Positions 10,979-21,587 of a stretch of 64,000 bases of DNA are shown here, in pieces. Below the pieces are notes generated by a model. The model searched no databases and was not told where the DNA came from. It saw nothing but the letters and a program-made list of their open reading frames with translations. Each line of letters opens with the position of its first letter. The stretch's first letter is position 1. The stretch lies in NCBI GenBank assembly GCA_964035575.1, contig OZ037860.1, positions 582,689 through 646,688 of the forward strand, read 5' to 3'. The stretch comes from Rhynchopus sp. YZ270_cl-10 (lineage: Eukaryota > Euglenozoa > Diplonemea > Diplonemida > Diplonemidae). The position numbers and the translations under genes are program-made.

Positions 10979-11600
10979 CCCCAGGACCTACGGGGTCAGT
11001 AGAGAAAGAGGGGAGAGGATATTGGTGAACGGAACGGGGGAAGGAAAAAAATAAACACAAAATGGGGGGGTGGTCTCCAGACTATTGTTTTCCGACAACG
11101 CGTAGAAGCACATTTCCGATGTAGGTAGGCGTAAGCGATAAAAACAAAATTGATTTCATATGGTTTGAAATCAAAGATAACTTGTAATACAAAGCCCTCT
11201 GACAGTGTACCAAAGAAGAGAAAGTAGGACGGTCTCTTCAGCGATATCCAATCTAATTTTGATAAATTGTTGGAGTAGTGTAGTTCGGTTGTGTTGCCAC
11301 AGTTGTGCAATCTCCACTTTCCTTCACATTTTTTCCAAAATATGACAAGAAAAGAGAAAAAAGCATTTTGTTTCCGTGCGTAAAATAAAATTTTCGGTAG
11401 ATTGGTTTTTAACACCAACCCTGTTTCTGTCTAAAGAATTCAAAAGGGTACAGCATAAAGCATTCCTCTTGCGTGGTGGGTGAATGTCATGAAACTGATG
11501 TTCTGTGTAAACATTTGCTACCTTCTACTATAGCTTTTGTTGAAATTTTCTGGCTTTTCGTCGAGTAGCCATTTTCACTTTTCTGGTTAATGAGTTCGTT
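10979..11600. other. Intergenic region upstream of the F-box/UBX gene
   Basis: AT-rich, no supported gene. One copy of the CTGTCA(CG)AGAGGGCTTTGTATT motif on the minus strand lies near 11182-11212. A short block at 11275-11330 (TTGTTGGAGTAGTG, then TTGTGCAATCTCCACTTT) is the reverse complement of a segment at 22140-22200 and 45550-45610, upstream of the pseudo-cyclase genes. Confidence 0.45.
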
Positions 11601-11614
11601 TTCTGGGTGGTGCC

Positions 11615-11716
11615 TGGGCACCCAGGTACACAGGCACACAGGTACAGGCACAGACACCCAGGAACACAGGTACAGACACCAAGGCACACGGGTACACAGG
11701 CACCCAGGTGCACAGG
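11615..11716. repeat. Degenerate (CAGGTACA/CAGGCACA)-type tandem repeat
   Basis: About 100 bases of imperfect 8-10-base units alternating CAGGTACA, CAGGCACA and CAGACACC. It looks like an aged relative of the GGGTACCT array at 52.5 kb. Confidence 0.7.
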
Positions 11717-11954
11717 TAAAATCTGTGAAAATTGTGTGTGTGAAAGTTCCTCAAAGCCCTGTTTTCACCTCCCGAAACTTCGTATTCTCTTGATTCTCAG
11801 AAAACACCAATCAAGAAAACGACTTTTCTGGTCGGCAAAAAAATATCGTATTAGTGTAGACACCCGAGGATGAACTCCACTATTTTATTTTCTTTTGTTC
11901 TCTTTACAGGTAAGTCCTGTGTGCTGCACCGGAAGGTTTAAATACCTAAAAGTC

Positions 11955-12040
11955 TGGTTGGGGTCCTCTGCCCGTTTAGCAATGTAGGAGAGGCTATAGT
12001 GAACCACAACCCCTGAGTCGCTAATCCGGGCGGATAAAAG
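11955..12040 (+). repeat. Structured intergenic repeat, copy 1
   Basis: About 80 bases shared with 13022-13108: GTCCTCTGCCCGTTTA, a variable middle, then GAGTCGCTAATCCGGGCGGA and TAAAAGAAAAA. It can form short stems (CCGC/GCGG around CCGGATTA on the minus strand). It resembles a small structured RNA or a SINE fragment; identity unknown. Confidence 0.5.
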
Positions 12041-12059
12041 AAAAAAGACACATGGTCGT

Positions 12060-12520
12060 GGGAGCTGGGGAAAGGGGGTTTTAAGGGTGGTTTGGTAAGT
12101 ACCCGTACCGCATGTGAACGGGGTCGGTTCTCAACAAACTCTGAAACACAAGGAAATAGGGTGGTGAGGTCTGGATTTATGGAGAGCTGTCGTGGGGGAT
12201 GGTGGGTATTGTGTTTTCTGTACACTTGTTGGGCAAAGCTACTGCCCCAAAGAAATATGCCGAGAATACTGCCAACTTTACCATCGTTTTGTGAGCGATA
12301 AGCTTTCTGGCGTACTGGTGTTTCTACCGAACAACGTGTCAGAATGAAGAGCAAAGTAAAATAAATAGGGGGTGTGGAAGATGAACATGGCAGAGAGCAA
12401 CAACATGCCCCAAAGTGTGGCAGAGCGAGCTCTGACCTGACTGTTGGTTGATGTATCAGGCTCCAAGCCAGTAGGAACAATTCCCTGGCAGCGTCCTTCA
12501 CGAACACTAAACACGTAAAT
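12060..12520 (+). repeat. Member of an intergenic repeat family also seen at 17.95-18.1 and 54.3-54.8 kb
   Basis: Contains AAGTACCCGTACCG near 12099 and, later, CCCCAAAGTGTGGCAGAG (12409-12426) followed by CTGACCTGACTGTTGGTTG. The same blocks occur in the same order at 54.3-54.7 kb, and the last block occurs next to the SSU rRNA-like fragment at 22.58 kb. No protein gene is supported in it. Confidence 0.5.
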
Positions 12521-12539
12521 TGTATCCGGAGGTATGGTG

Positions 12540-12765
12540 TTTATACATCATGTCCGAAACGCACAAACACTGTCACCCGAAGGGGTCTGGCCTGACATCA
12601 GAAGATGATAAAATTCAGATGGCAGTGTGTAAAAACCCCCCCGAGGGGTGGTGCTCGTACCGCAACACTTCACTCGAGCACCAGGCAGAAAAATGGGAAA
12701 ATAAAATATTGCTAAAAATATGACGAACATAAGCCTCTCACGCTTAGTCACCAAAAAACTGGTAG
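12540..12765 (+). repeat. Intergenic repeat related to 41.88-42.18 kb
   Basis: Starts with GTCACCCGAAGG (12571) as does 41901, and ends at 12730-12760 with the ACGAGAGG-type hairpin (AAGCCTCTCACGCTTAGTCACC on the plus strand, AAGC/GCTT arms). The spacing of the two blocks is similar at the 42 kb copy. No gene seen. Confidence 0.4.
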
Positions 12766-13021
12766 AGAGCTAATTGCACAACGGAGCGTTGTGAACATGG
12801 GACCAAACAAGAAAAAAAAATTGGCAGAACGGAGAAAAAACTAAGGGAAATAAAACTTGACTGAATGAATCCTTCTCTTGCACCGGGTGGACCCCAACTG
12901 CGCACTCCCACATCCATTTCGAGGCTGGCATCTTGATCTGCGCTACCCCCGCTTTCTCTCACCAGTCAGATGCACCGGGATCATTGAACACAGGATCATG
13001 AATCCTGTGGGATGTCGGGTC

Positions 13022-13108
13022 CGGTTGGGTCCTCTGCCCGTTTATCAGTGTGGGAGAGCCTCTGATGGACCACAATCCCTGAGCCGCTAATCCGGGCGGA
13101 TAAAAGAA
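13022..13108 (+). repeat. Structured intergenic repeat, copy 2
   Basis: Second copy of the element at 11955-12040. Differences between the copies fall in the middle (AGCAATGTAGGAGAGGC versus ATCAGTGTGGGAGAGCC), while the flanking GTCCTCTGCCCGTTTA and CGCTAATCCGGGCGGA blocks are identical, which suggests conserved ends. Confidence 0.5.
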
Positions 13109-13523
13109 AAATAAAGGGGATCATGAAGAAAGCGGGGAGAAAGGGGAGAATAAGTAAATTTATTTACACTCAATCCCAAATTTTTGTCCAGACTGGGTAT
13201 TTTTTTAACACTATTTATTCTGAATGTGTGTATTTTGGGCTGTATTTAGAACATGCAACGTTTGCTCAAAAGTGAAAAATTCTTGCTTTAATGGATCGCT
13301 AGGGTGGGTAAACTATATAATCAAAAAAAAAATCGAGCAAATTCGTGATTCAAAAAAGTTGGTCAAAAATCCAAAAAATCAGAAGGGTCCCCCCTATGGT
13401 TTTACTGTACAAATCCTATAGGTAGTGGGTGGTACCCACCCCCTCCCTCCACAGCCTCGGAGGGGCAATCAGATGCACAAAAGTTTTCGATTCGTGCTTC
13501 ATTTGAACGATTTGTAGAGAATA

Positions 13524-14061
13524 GTACACAGTACACAGTACACAGTACACAGTACACAGTACACAGTACACAGTACACAGTACACAGTACACAGTACACA
13601 GTACACAGTACACAGTACACAGTACACAGTACACAGTACACAGTACACAGTACACAGTACACAGTACACAGTACACAGTACACAGTACACAGTACACAGT
13701 ACACAGTACACAGTACACAGTACACAGTACACAGTACACAGTACACAGTACACAGTACACAGTACACAGTACACAGTACACAGTACACAGTACACAGTAC
13801 ACAGTACACAGTACACAGTACAGTACAGTACAGTACAGTACAGTACAGTACAGTACAGTACAGTACAGTACAGTACAGTACAGTACAGTACAGTACAGTA
13901 CAGTACAGTACAGTACAGTACAGTACAGTACAGTACAGTACAGTACAGTACAGTACAGTACAGTACAGTACAGTACAGTACAGTACAGTACAGTACAGTA
14001 CAGTACAGTACAGTACAGTACAGTACAGTACAGTACAGTACAGTACAGTACAGTACAGTAC
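13524..14061. repeat. Compound tandem array: GTACACA x42 then GTACA x48
   Basis: 13524-13817 is an exact array of the 7-base unit GTACACA (294 bases, 42 units). It passes directly into the 5-base unit GTACA, 13818-14061 (about 48.8 units). Long open frames here are artefacts of the period. Each unit contains the self-complementary core GTAC. Confidence 0.97.
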
Positions 14062-14740
14062 GATCTTCCCAATCAAAAAAAAACCAATAGCTATTTTTCA
14101 CAACCTGGTCTGGTTACTTTACCCACTCAGCCAAAAAGTGGGATTTTCCAAAACTGATTCTTGTATTTTAGGGTGTTGTTTTGGCTCTAATTGCCCAAAA
14201 TTGTGTTTTTCGAACCGAATGACCCCCTCCTCTGAGTTCACCATATTTTTGCTCGATTTATTTAGTGGAGTAGAACCCCCCTAAACGGCTATTTAAACCC
14301 AAAAACACACATTCAAAATAAATAGTGTTAGAGATTTGCCGTACAAATATGGCTGTAGAAATAGGCCAATTTTTTTTGTGAAAATGGGGGTCGGGGACCT
14401 TGTATTTAGAAAAATTGCTGGGTAATTTTTTTCCAAAAAAAATGACGTATTTGGACGTTTTCGCGCTCGATCTTCCCAATCAAAAAAAAACCAATAGCTA
14501 TTTTTCACAACCTGGTCTGGTTACTTTACCCACTCAGCCAAAAAGTGGGATTTTCCAAAACTGATTCTTGTATTTTAGGGTGTTGTTTTGGCTCTAATTG
14601 CCCAAAATTGTGTTTTTCGAACCGAATGACCCCCTCCTCTGAATTCACCATATTTTTGCTCGATTTATTTAGTGGAGTAGAACCCCCCTAAACGGCTATT
14701 TAAACCCAAAAACACACATTCAAAATAAATAGTGTAAATA
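14061..14740. repeat. 407-base satellite, first type, 1.7 copies
   Basis: A block starting CGATCTTCCCAATC occurs at 14061 and again at 14468, exactly 407 bases apart, nearly identical for about 270 bases. Each carries the box GTTCACCATATTTTTGCTCG (14237; GAATTC variant near 14642) followed by ATTTATTTAGTGGAGTA. No coding potential. Confidence 0.95.
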
Positions 14741-15076
14741 AAGAACAACTATTCAAAACCGTAAAATTCTTGCTTTAATTGATTTTTCTGGTAAAACCTA
14801 TGAACACGCAAAAAAAATCGACCAGATTCGTTGAGTGACTAAAACCCAATCACCCATAGAGAGAGAGACCCAAAACGGTGATTTTCCCTGTAATTCCTTA
14901 AGGAATTGCCTTTGCCATTTGAAAAAATATTATGACCGCAAAAATGGCAACATGTAATCTGTGATGCTCAAAAGTGCAAAATTCTTGCTCCAATGGATTC
15001 TCCGGGTATACATTGTACCTGGAGAATATGCTCATATCACTCTTCAGACCATCTGGGGTATGGTCACACACAGGTA

Positions 15077-15705
15077 GTATACACAGTATACACAGTATAC
15101 ACAGTATACACAGTATACACAGTATACACAGTATACACAGTATACACAGTATACACAGTATACACAGTATACACAGTATACACAGTATACACAGTATACA
15201 CAGTATACACAGTATACACAGTATACACAGTATACACAGTATACACAGTATACACAGTATACACAGTATACACAGTATACACAGTATACACAGTATACAC
15301 AGTATACACAGTATACACAGTATACACAGTATACACAGTATACACAGTATACACAGTATACACAGTATACACAGTATACACAGTATACACAGTATACACA
15401 GTATACACAGTATACACAGTATACACAGTATACACAGTATACACAGTATACACAGGGGATTGGGAGTACAGTACAGTACAGTACAGTACAGTACAGTACA
15501 GTACAGTACAGTACAGTACAGTACAGTACAGTACAGTACAGTACAGTACAGTACAGTACAGTACAGTACAGTACAGTACAGTACAGTACAGTACAGTACA
15601 GTACAGTACAGTACAGTACAGTACAGTACAGTACAGTACAGTACAGTACAGTACAGTACAGTACAGTACAGTACAGTACAGTACAGTACAGTACAGTACA
15701 GTACA
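15077..15705. repeat. Compound array: GTATACACA x42, linker, GTACA x48
   Basis: 15077-15454 is 42 exact units of GTATACACA. The linker GGGGATTGGGA (15455-15465) follows, then 48 exact units of GTACA to 15705. The same order, with the same 11-base linker, occurs in reverse orientation at 29.8-30.8 and 50.1-50.5 kb. Confidence 0.97.
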
Positions 15706-16511
15706 GTGCGATTCACATATCAGACAAGATCTCGTTAGGCGTATACTTCTGGGCCTCGTTCACTTCATAAACCACAGATGAAATTTTTTGAGCCTACGAC
15801 CCCACATTTAACTCATTTCGATCCGCAGATTTCAATCCCAAAAAATATTTCAAAAAAATATTTCTGGTGTGGCACCTTAACCGATTCTCCGTGGTTCTAC
15901 CCGTTGTCCCTCCGTAAAGGGGGGGTATGGATGTTGGAAAACAGGCCTTCATATGCACCTTCGGTTCAACGTCGCAGGCAGGCCAAACAGCGTTTTGAAT
16001 TTGTTGTTTGTGAGCTACCCGCATGTGGAAGGCCCACTTCTCAGAATTCACGACATTTTTTCTCGACCCGATTGGTGGAGTACATATTTGTTATCACCGC
16101 CTGGTTACCCTACTGACACATTTTCAAAAGAATCGGCGTTAAAGAAAATCAGAATGCTCGATCTTCACGCGTGGGATAGTTTTTCACCAGTATAAAGTAC
16201 GGTGTGAACATCTCATATATTGGTGCACTCTCTCTGATCTCTTTGACCGGACATATGTGCAACACATGCACTCCTCCTCGCGTGTGCAGTTGATGAAGCT
16301 GTTGCAAGCGTCTTCTCCATTGCAGTCTCAAGAGAAATACGTCTTACAGCAGACGAGTTCGGGGCTGGACATCCACTCAAATGCAGGACATGTCTCTAAT
16401 GTCCTAATCCTGTGCACCAAGCACCACCCCAGGCGCTTCGCGGCGAAGGGCAGGCTTAGCCCAGCCCTTAGCCGCGAAGCGACCGGGGGGTCTGGGGGGC
16501 GGAGCCCCCAA
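15706..16511. other. Region without a recognised gene
   Basis: No convincing protein frame. At 16040-16085 there is a diverged copy of the satellite box (AGAATTCACGACATTTTTTC, then TTGGTGGAGTACA). At 16420-16510 a GC-rich stem-like stretch (GGCGCTTCGCGGCGAAGGGC, then GCCCTTAGCCGCGAAGCGAC) can fold back on itself and leads into the satellite block. Confidence 0.5.
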
Positions 16512-17953
16512 GCGAAATTTTTTGACTTAACACTGCTTGTGCTTAGAAAACCCGAATTTTTTACCCTTCAAAATTGCATTTGAGGAACTCACAACGCGTC
16601 AAAACGAAAAGGTCGTTTTTGGCACTTTTAAAACCGGGCTCCGCTGAGTTCACCATATTTTTGCTCGATTTATTTAGTGGAGTAACTAATTAGTAATCGT
16701 ATTCTCGGACAAAAATTCGGGATGAGGTGTTAGATAATTCCTCTGTATTTTACTAAGGGAAAATCCCTAGTAAAATACAGGCAAAAATCCAGGTAAAAAT
16801 CACTTTGTCTCGATTTTTTAGTAAAAATACAGGGTGCAACGAAACCAGAAAAAAACTTCGCCATTGGACGTTTCTGGGTTCCGAGCTTTTAACGCAAAAA
16901 AAAACCTATTTTTTTTTCGCGAAATTTTTTGACTTAACACTGCTTGTGCTTAGAAAACCCGAATTTTTTACCCTTCAAAATTGCATTTGAGGAACTCACA
17001 ACGCGTCAAAACGAAAAGGTCGTTTTTGGCACTTTTAAAACCGGGCTCCGCTGAGTTCACCATATTTTTGCTCGATTTATTTAGTGGAGTAACTAATTAG
17101 TAATCGTATTCTCGGACAAAAATTCGGGATGAGGTGTTAGATAATTCCTCTGTATTTTACTAAGGGAAAATCCCTAGTAAAATACAGGCAAAAATCCAGG
17201 TAAAAATCACTTTGTCTCGATTTTTTAGTAAAAATACAGGGTGCAACGAAACCAGAAAAAAACTTCGCCATTGGACGTTTCTGGGTTCCGAGCTTTTAAC
17301 GCAAAAAAAAACCTATTTTTTTTTCGCGAAATTTTTTGACTTAACACTGCTTGTGCTTAGAAAACCCGAATTTTTTACCCTTCAAAATTGCATTTGAGGA
17401 ACTCACAACGCGTCAAAACGAAAAGGTCGTTTTTGGCACTTTTAAAACCGGGCTCCGCTGAGTTCACCATATTTTTGCTCGATTTATTTAGTGGAGTAAC
17501 TAATTAGTAATCGTATTCTCGGACAAAAATTCGGGACGAGGTGTTAGATAATTCCTCTGTATTTTACTAAGGGAAAATCCCTAGTAAAATACAGGCAAAA
17601 ATCCAGGTAAAAATCACTTTGTCTCGATTTTTTAGTAAAAATACAGGGTGCAACGAAACCAGAAAAAAACTTCGCCATTGGACGTTTCTGGGTTCCGAGC
17701 TTTTAACGCAAAAAAAACCTATTTTTTTTTCGCGAAATTTTTTGACTTAACACTGCTTGTGCTTAGAAAACCCGAATTTTTTACCCTTCAAAATTGCATT
17801 TGAGGAACTCACAACGCGTCAAAACGAAAAGGTCGTTTTTGGCACTTTTAAAACCGGGCTCCGCTGAGTTCACCATATTTTTGCTCGATTTATTTAGTGG
17901 AGTAACTAATTAGTAATCGTATTCTCGGACAAAAATTCGGGACGAGGTGTTAA
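16512..17953. repeat. 407-base satellite, second type, about 3.5 copies
   Basis: The block beginning GCGAAATTTTTTGACTTAAC starts at 16512, 16919, 17326 and 17732, a period of 407, 407 and 406 bases. Copies are almost identical. Each has the box GTTCACCATATTTTTGCTCG and an internal hairpin (CTGTATTTTACTAAGGGA, then TCCCTAGTAAAATACAG). The recurring 61-codon frame in it is a by-product of the repeat. Confidence 0.97.
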
Positions 17954-19205
17954 AAACAAAAACTGGGGAAAAGGGGAAGGGGGTTTTAAGGGTGGTCTGG
18001 TAAGTACCCGTGCCATATCGTGAACGGGGTCGGTTCTCAACCGCTCATGGCCAGAAAAATAAGTTGATCGAAATACAAAGCCCTCTCGTGAACAGTGCAC
18101 CTTGGTACATGACCGGTGCACCACTGGAAAGGGAGGTGGTCTGGTCTTTAAGCTTGTTGACGTGACCCACCCCCTTCTACCGCCAGAAGACGGAGAAGAC
18201 GGAGAAGAAAGAGGATGGCGCTACCCCTCTGTTATGGTACACCAAAATTGAGTGTTTGCTGCCCCGAATCATGGTGTTCCTCGTACAGTATTTGGTGTCG
18301 ATGCTGTTGCACACAATCAGCGTACCACATACTACCACCGCTGCCTGGGTCTGGACTGTCTTTCTTAAAACGTTTTGGGCCTATGCTGTCCAAAAGCCAC
18401 ACTAGATAGTAAGTCGTAAGACTACTCATAAACCTGAAGAAAAATTGTCAGTGCAACTATTTTTTTGGTAAGCGTCCTGCCACAACAGGTATAATGCTAA
18501 CACCTGTAGGATCAGTTGGTTTTTTGAAAACCTGAAATTACACATGGGGAAGAAAGTAAAAGGGTCCACATCGATGTTGAAAATCCTTCGGTGTGGGGTC
18601 AATGCTGAAAATTTGGACAATTTTTTGACTACCGACCCTCCCCCGTGAAATTGTCCCCCCTGGGGGAAAAAGTGAGTGGGGGACAATATCTCGTACGGCA
18701 AAAGGGGGGGACAATTTCTCGTGCTGTAGGGGGTGGCCGTTTTAGTGTGAAGAAGGGAGAGCAAAGGTTGTCGCCGCGACTCTCTTGAAACTGTCCCCCC
18801 CTGCCTTGAAATTGTCCGTGGGGGCAAAATACCGGTTTTTAGGGGGGACAATTTCACGGGGGAGAGTCGGTACTTAATTTTTTTTTGAAAATATGCGGTC
18901 ACTAATAGGTGGGGCCATTTTCGGAAAAAAATTTCCCCAAAAGCCGGACCGACCCTACCGGGATTGAAGGAAGGTTGTGGGGAAAGTGCGTGCGCGGACG
19001 CTTACCAAAATAGTTGCAGTGCCCAGAGATGAATGTGCCTCTCGTGTACACACATCTTTACCATGAAGAAATGACATTAAAGAGTCGAAAGTATGCCTTA
19101 CAGCATTCTTCAACACATACAAAGAAATAATAAAACCCCCGAAAAAAGACCCCACATCACCCCACGATTGTGTAATATTGTAATTGAAAACTAAGGCCGA
19201 TATCA
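17954..19205. other. Repeat mosaic upstream of the satellite and downstream of pseudo-cyclase 1
   Basis: At 17980-18060 there is a copy of the AAGTACCCGTGCC...GGGGTCGGTTCTC block of the 12 and 54 kb repeats, then an ACGAGAGG motif (18082-18090, minus strand). 18632-18870 is a foldback: GTCCCCC/CCCCCGTGAAATTG at the left and its inverse at the right. 18880-18975 is a diverged monomer of the 265-base repeat of the 24 kb array. 19030-19060 repeats the 2600-2628 hairpin. No gene supported. Confidence 0.5.
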
Positions 19206-21587
19206 CTACGTTCTCGAAAAGCCCATCAACAGTGGGGTGAACGTCTTTGTCCGCTGTGCAGTCCGAAACATCTCAGGCACCTTAGCCTCCAGATCCGCAC
19301 TCAGTTTCTTCTCAAAATCTCCGTTCATGATGGCAACCATAAACTCGTTCATTTGGGCCTCAGCAGACGTCTCTGTTTGCTCAAGTGCATACATCCACTC
19401 TTCGTTCGTTGAAGTTGGCATCCCAGTCACGTTGCACAGAATGACAGGGTTTCCGCTTTTTGGGTGCACAACAGCATCAACAATGGTGTACGTGAATCCC
19501 TTACAGCGTTCCATCAGCTTCACTTCCGTCGTGCAGGTCAGCTTTCTTGTCTTGTTGAAGGCTTCCAGCTGCGACACCCACGGAAGGCAGTCTGAGAGGA
19601 CTGTGAACCGCCGCATGGTCTTCGTCCCCATGTTGCCTACCTTCGCCTTCCCACACGCCGCACCAAACGACATCGTGAAGCCCCGGATGCTCTCCTTGAT
19701 TTTGATGGCACTTTCGAGGGGCTTCGCGTAATAAGAAGCCTTCTGCTTCACGGTGTTCCAACCAACGAGGAAGCGGTCGCCTGTGAACGAGTCAAGCACA
19801 CCTCCTTGCGTGCAGTCCAGAACAGTGCTGAGGACTTGCCCGTGTTGAGAGAGCAGTTCTTTGTCATTGCATCCAGAAAAGGTCTGTGACCAGCCCACAA
19901 TGTTGGCACGGAGGACACCGATGGGCCTGCTCTGCAGACACAGCGTCAGGTCGGCTTGGTGTGTTTTGTGCAGGTGAGATCCCATAGACTTGGACTGGCT
20001 GTCGGATGTGACTGAGCCACCACTCTTATTAGTTCGCGACGCACTCGTGCACCCCTCTGTATCCTCTTCAGCGCTGTGCTGCTCTGCCAGAACAGACTCA
20101 GGCATGAACGTACGCAGTTCTTGCAGTCTGTCAATCGACAGCGAGAGACCATGGATCAAAGACTTCACCTCGCTCACCATGAAGCATTTGGTCGCGTACT
20201 CCTCCACAGCAGACGCAGCAACGGCAGTGTCGAGGTTGCCCAACGCTTGGATCGCTTGCGACGAGCGTTTCAGGGGCAGTGCAATGAACACCACTTCAAC
20301 CACAGAGATCATAATGTCAAAGACAAGAACAACGCTTGTGAAGATGATCAGCAGCACCAACGCTTTGTTCACCTCGCCTTCAATAGAGGACACTGGACGC
20401 AGCCAGAACAGCTCTGCCTGGCGGAAGATGTGTGTCTTCCTTGCAAAGTACTCCTCTCCGTCAAGCGTCAGCTTTGTGAACACATCAAACGGTTCGGCGT
20501 TGAACTTCACGTACGCTTGCTGCAGGTACTCGGGCAGGTTCTCAACACGGGACGCACATTCCAGGTCAACATCGACGTTGCTCCCAACTGTCTGGCAACG
20601 CTCAGGGATCATGTTGTCACCTGTGGTGGAGACGTATACAATGGTCGTCACACGGTCGACAATCAGCGCTGTTGTGTCTGGACGACTCCTCTTGTACTCA
20701 ACGAAAGGTGCCACCCAAGACGAGTACAGAAACCCCACCTGAAAAGCAATTGCACGGTAGCGTGACCACGGGTGTGGTGCTGGAGGAGGTATGTAGATGG
20801 ACTCTAGCTCGGTGAACGTGTACAGCAGGTCGCTTGAATACCACTTTCCTGGACGCCACCAACGTGAACCCACAGCACCAGGTGCACGCCGATCCTCATC
20901 CCAGTCGTAGAGATCGCTTGTATAGTCATCAGGAATGCTCGGGTTCTGCCGTGGATCCCACTCTTGGAGCGTGTCAAGGAAGGACCACACCCCGTCCCAC
21001 ATGTACAGGAAATCGCCTAGGTACCCAAGACCGTAGAGAGTCCACGCACGGACCCACATGAACAGTACCTCCCCTGTCTTTTCGTCCCTAGGAAAGTACT
21101 CAGTCTGGTTCATGTACGGTGCGTAGTGTCCGTGCATGTACTCCTGCGAGCCGTCTTTGCGCGGGTCTCCCCACACAACTGAGTAGAACACCGACCCGTC
21201 GTGCTTGTCGAACGACACCATGGACATTCCGCAGCTGTACAGAATGGGCGATGAAGACACGAGCGAGTACCACGCAGCACGCGTGATGTTGGCCCACTCC
21301 TCTGAGTTGTTCGTCTTGATCTTCTCGAGCGAGAATGTTATTTTCTGCATGGCACCTGTGAACTCAGATGTCTTGTCCAGCACTGCCACTATGCTGTCAC
21401 GCAGACTGGCCACTTCTCCTTCGCTTGTCTCCCTCACAGACGCTTCGAGCGAGGAAAGACCTTGGAAGTAGAGGACAAGACCTCCAGCCATGGAGGACGC
21501 TGTGCTGAAGAGAGTTGCCACCATGATCATCGTCATGATGGGAACACCACATCCCTTCTTTTTGTGGGTACTTGCTTGTTCTGGCAT
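19206..21587 (-). CDS. Membrane pseudo-cyclase receptor, copy 1 (class III cyclase fold)
   Basis: 793 residues in one exon. Residues 15-41 are a membrane segment, 42-405 an ectodomain that starts with a long helix and looks sensor-like (possibly Cache-type, by layout only), and 408-438 a second membrane segment. Residues 488-500 (LQELRTFMPESVL) resemble the linker before class III cyclase domains. The domain at about 548-700 has cyclase landmarks: ANIVGW for ADIVGF, DSFTGDRFL, GAACGKAKVGNMG and FTVLSDCLPWVSQLE for YTVIGDAVNLAARLE. The first metal-binding Asp is Asn562, while the second (Asp604) is kept. The Asn and Arg that stabilise the transition state are Pro669 and Gln673. Catalysis is therefore unlikely; signalling by dimerisation or regulation is possible. 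A TTTTAAATAG stretch lies about 20 bases before the ATG. Confidence 0.88.
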   Translation of the reverse strand: MPEQASTHKKKGCGVPIMTMIMVATLFSTASSMAGGLVLYFQGLSSLEASVRETSEGEVASLRDSIVAVLDKTSEFTGAMQKITFSLEKIKTNNSEEWANITRAAWYSLVSSSPILYSCGMSMVSFDKHDGSVFYSVVWGDPRKDGSQEYMHGHYAPYMNQTEYFPRDEKTGEVLFMWVRAWTLYGLGYLGDFLYMWDGVWSFLDTLQEWDPRQNPSIPDDYTSDLYDWDEDRRAPGAVGSRWWRPGKWYSSDLLYTFTELESIYIPPPAPHPWSRYRAIAFQVGFLYSSWVAPFVEYKRSRPDTTALIVDRVTTIVYVSTTGDNMIPERCQTVGSNVDVDLECASRVENLPEYLQQAYVKFNAEPFDVFTKLTLDGEEYFARKTHIFRQAELFWLRPVSSIEGEVNKALVLLIIFTSVVLVFDIMISVVEVVFIALPLKRSSQAIQALGNLDTAVAASAVEEYATKCFMVSEVKSLIHGLSLSIDRLQELRTFMPESVLAEQHSAEEDTEGCTSASRTNKSGGSVTSDSQSKSMGSHLHKTHQADLTLCLQSRPIGVLRANIVGWSQTFSGCNDKELLSQHGQVLSTVLDCTQGGVLDSFTGDRFLVGWNTVKQKASYYAKPLESAIKIKESIRGFTMSFGAACGKAKVGNMGTKTMRRFTVLSDCLPWVSQLEAFNKTRKLTCTTEVKLMERCKGFTYTIVDAVVHPKSGNPVILCNVTGMPTSTNEEWMYALEQTETSAEAQMNEFMVAIMNGDFEKKLSADLEAKVPEMFRTAQRTKTFTPLLMGFSRT

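Noticed and set aside
11938-12514. A 189-codon minus-strand frame and a 78-codon one beside it
   Set aside because: They lie over an intergenic repeat whose copies at 54 kb do not keep the frame; composition is not protein-like.
13402-14101. Long open frames of repeating tyrosine, cysteine, threonine and valine over the GTAC arrays (also at 15, 30, 38 and 50 kb)
   Set aside because: They are open in several frames on both strands only because the period contains no stop; no start context or flanking coding sequence.
13524-15705. CRISPR-like array
   Set aside because: Units are 5-9 bases with no spacers, and the genome is eukaryotic.
16805-17397. Repeated 61-codon frame
   Set aside because: It recurs with the 407-base satellite and follows from it.
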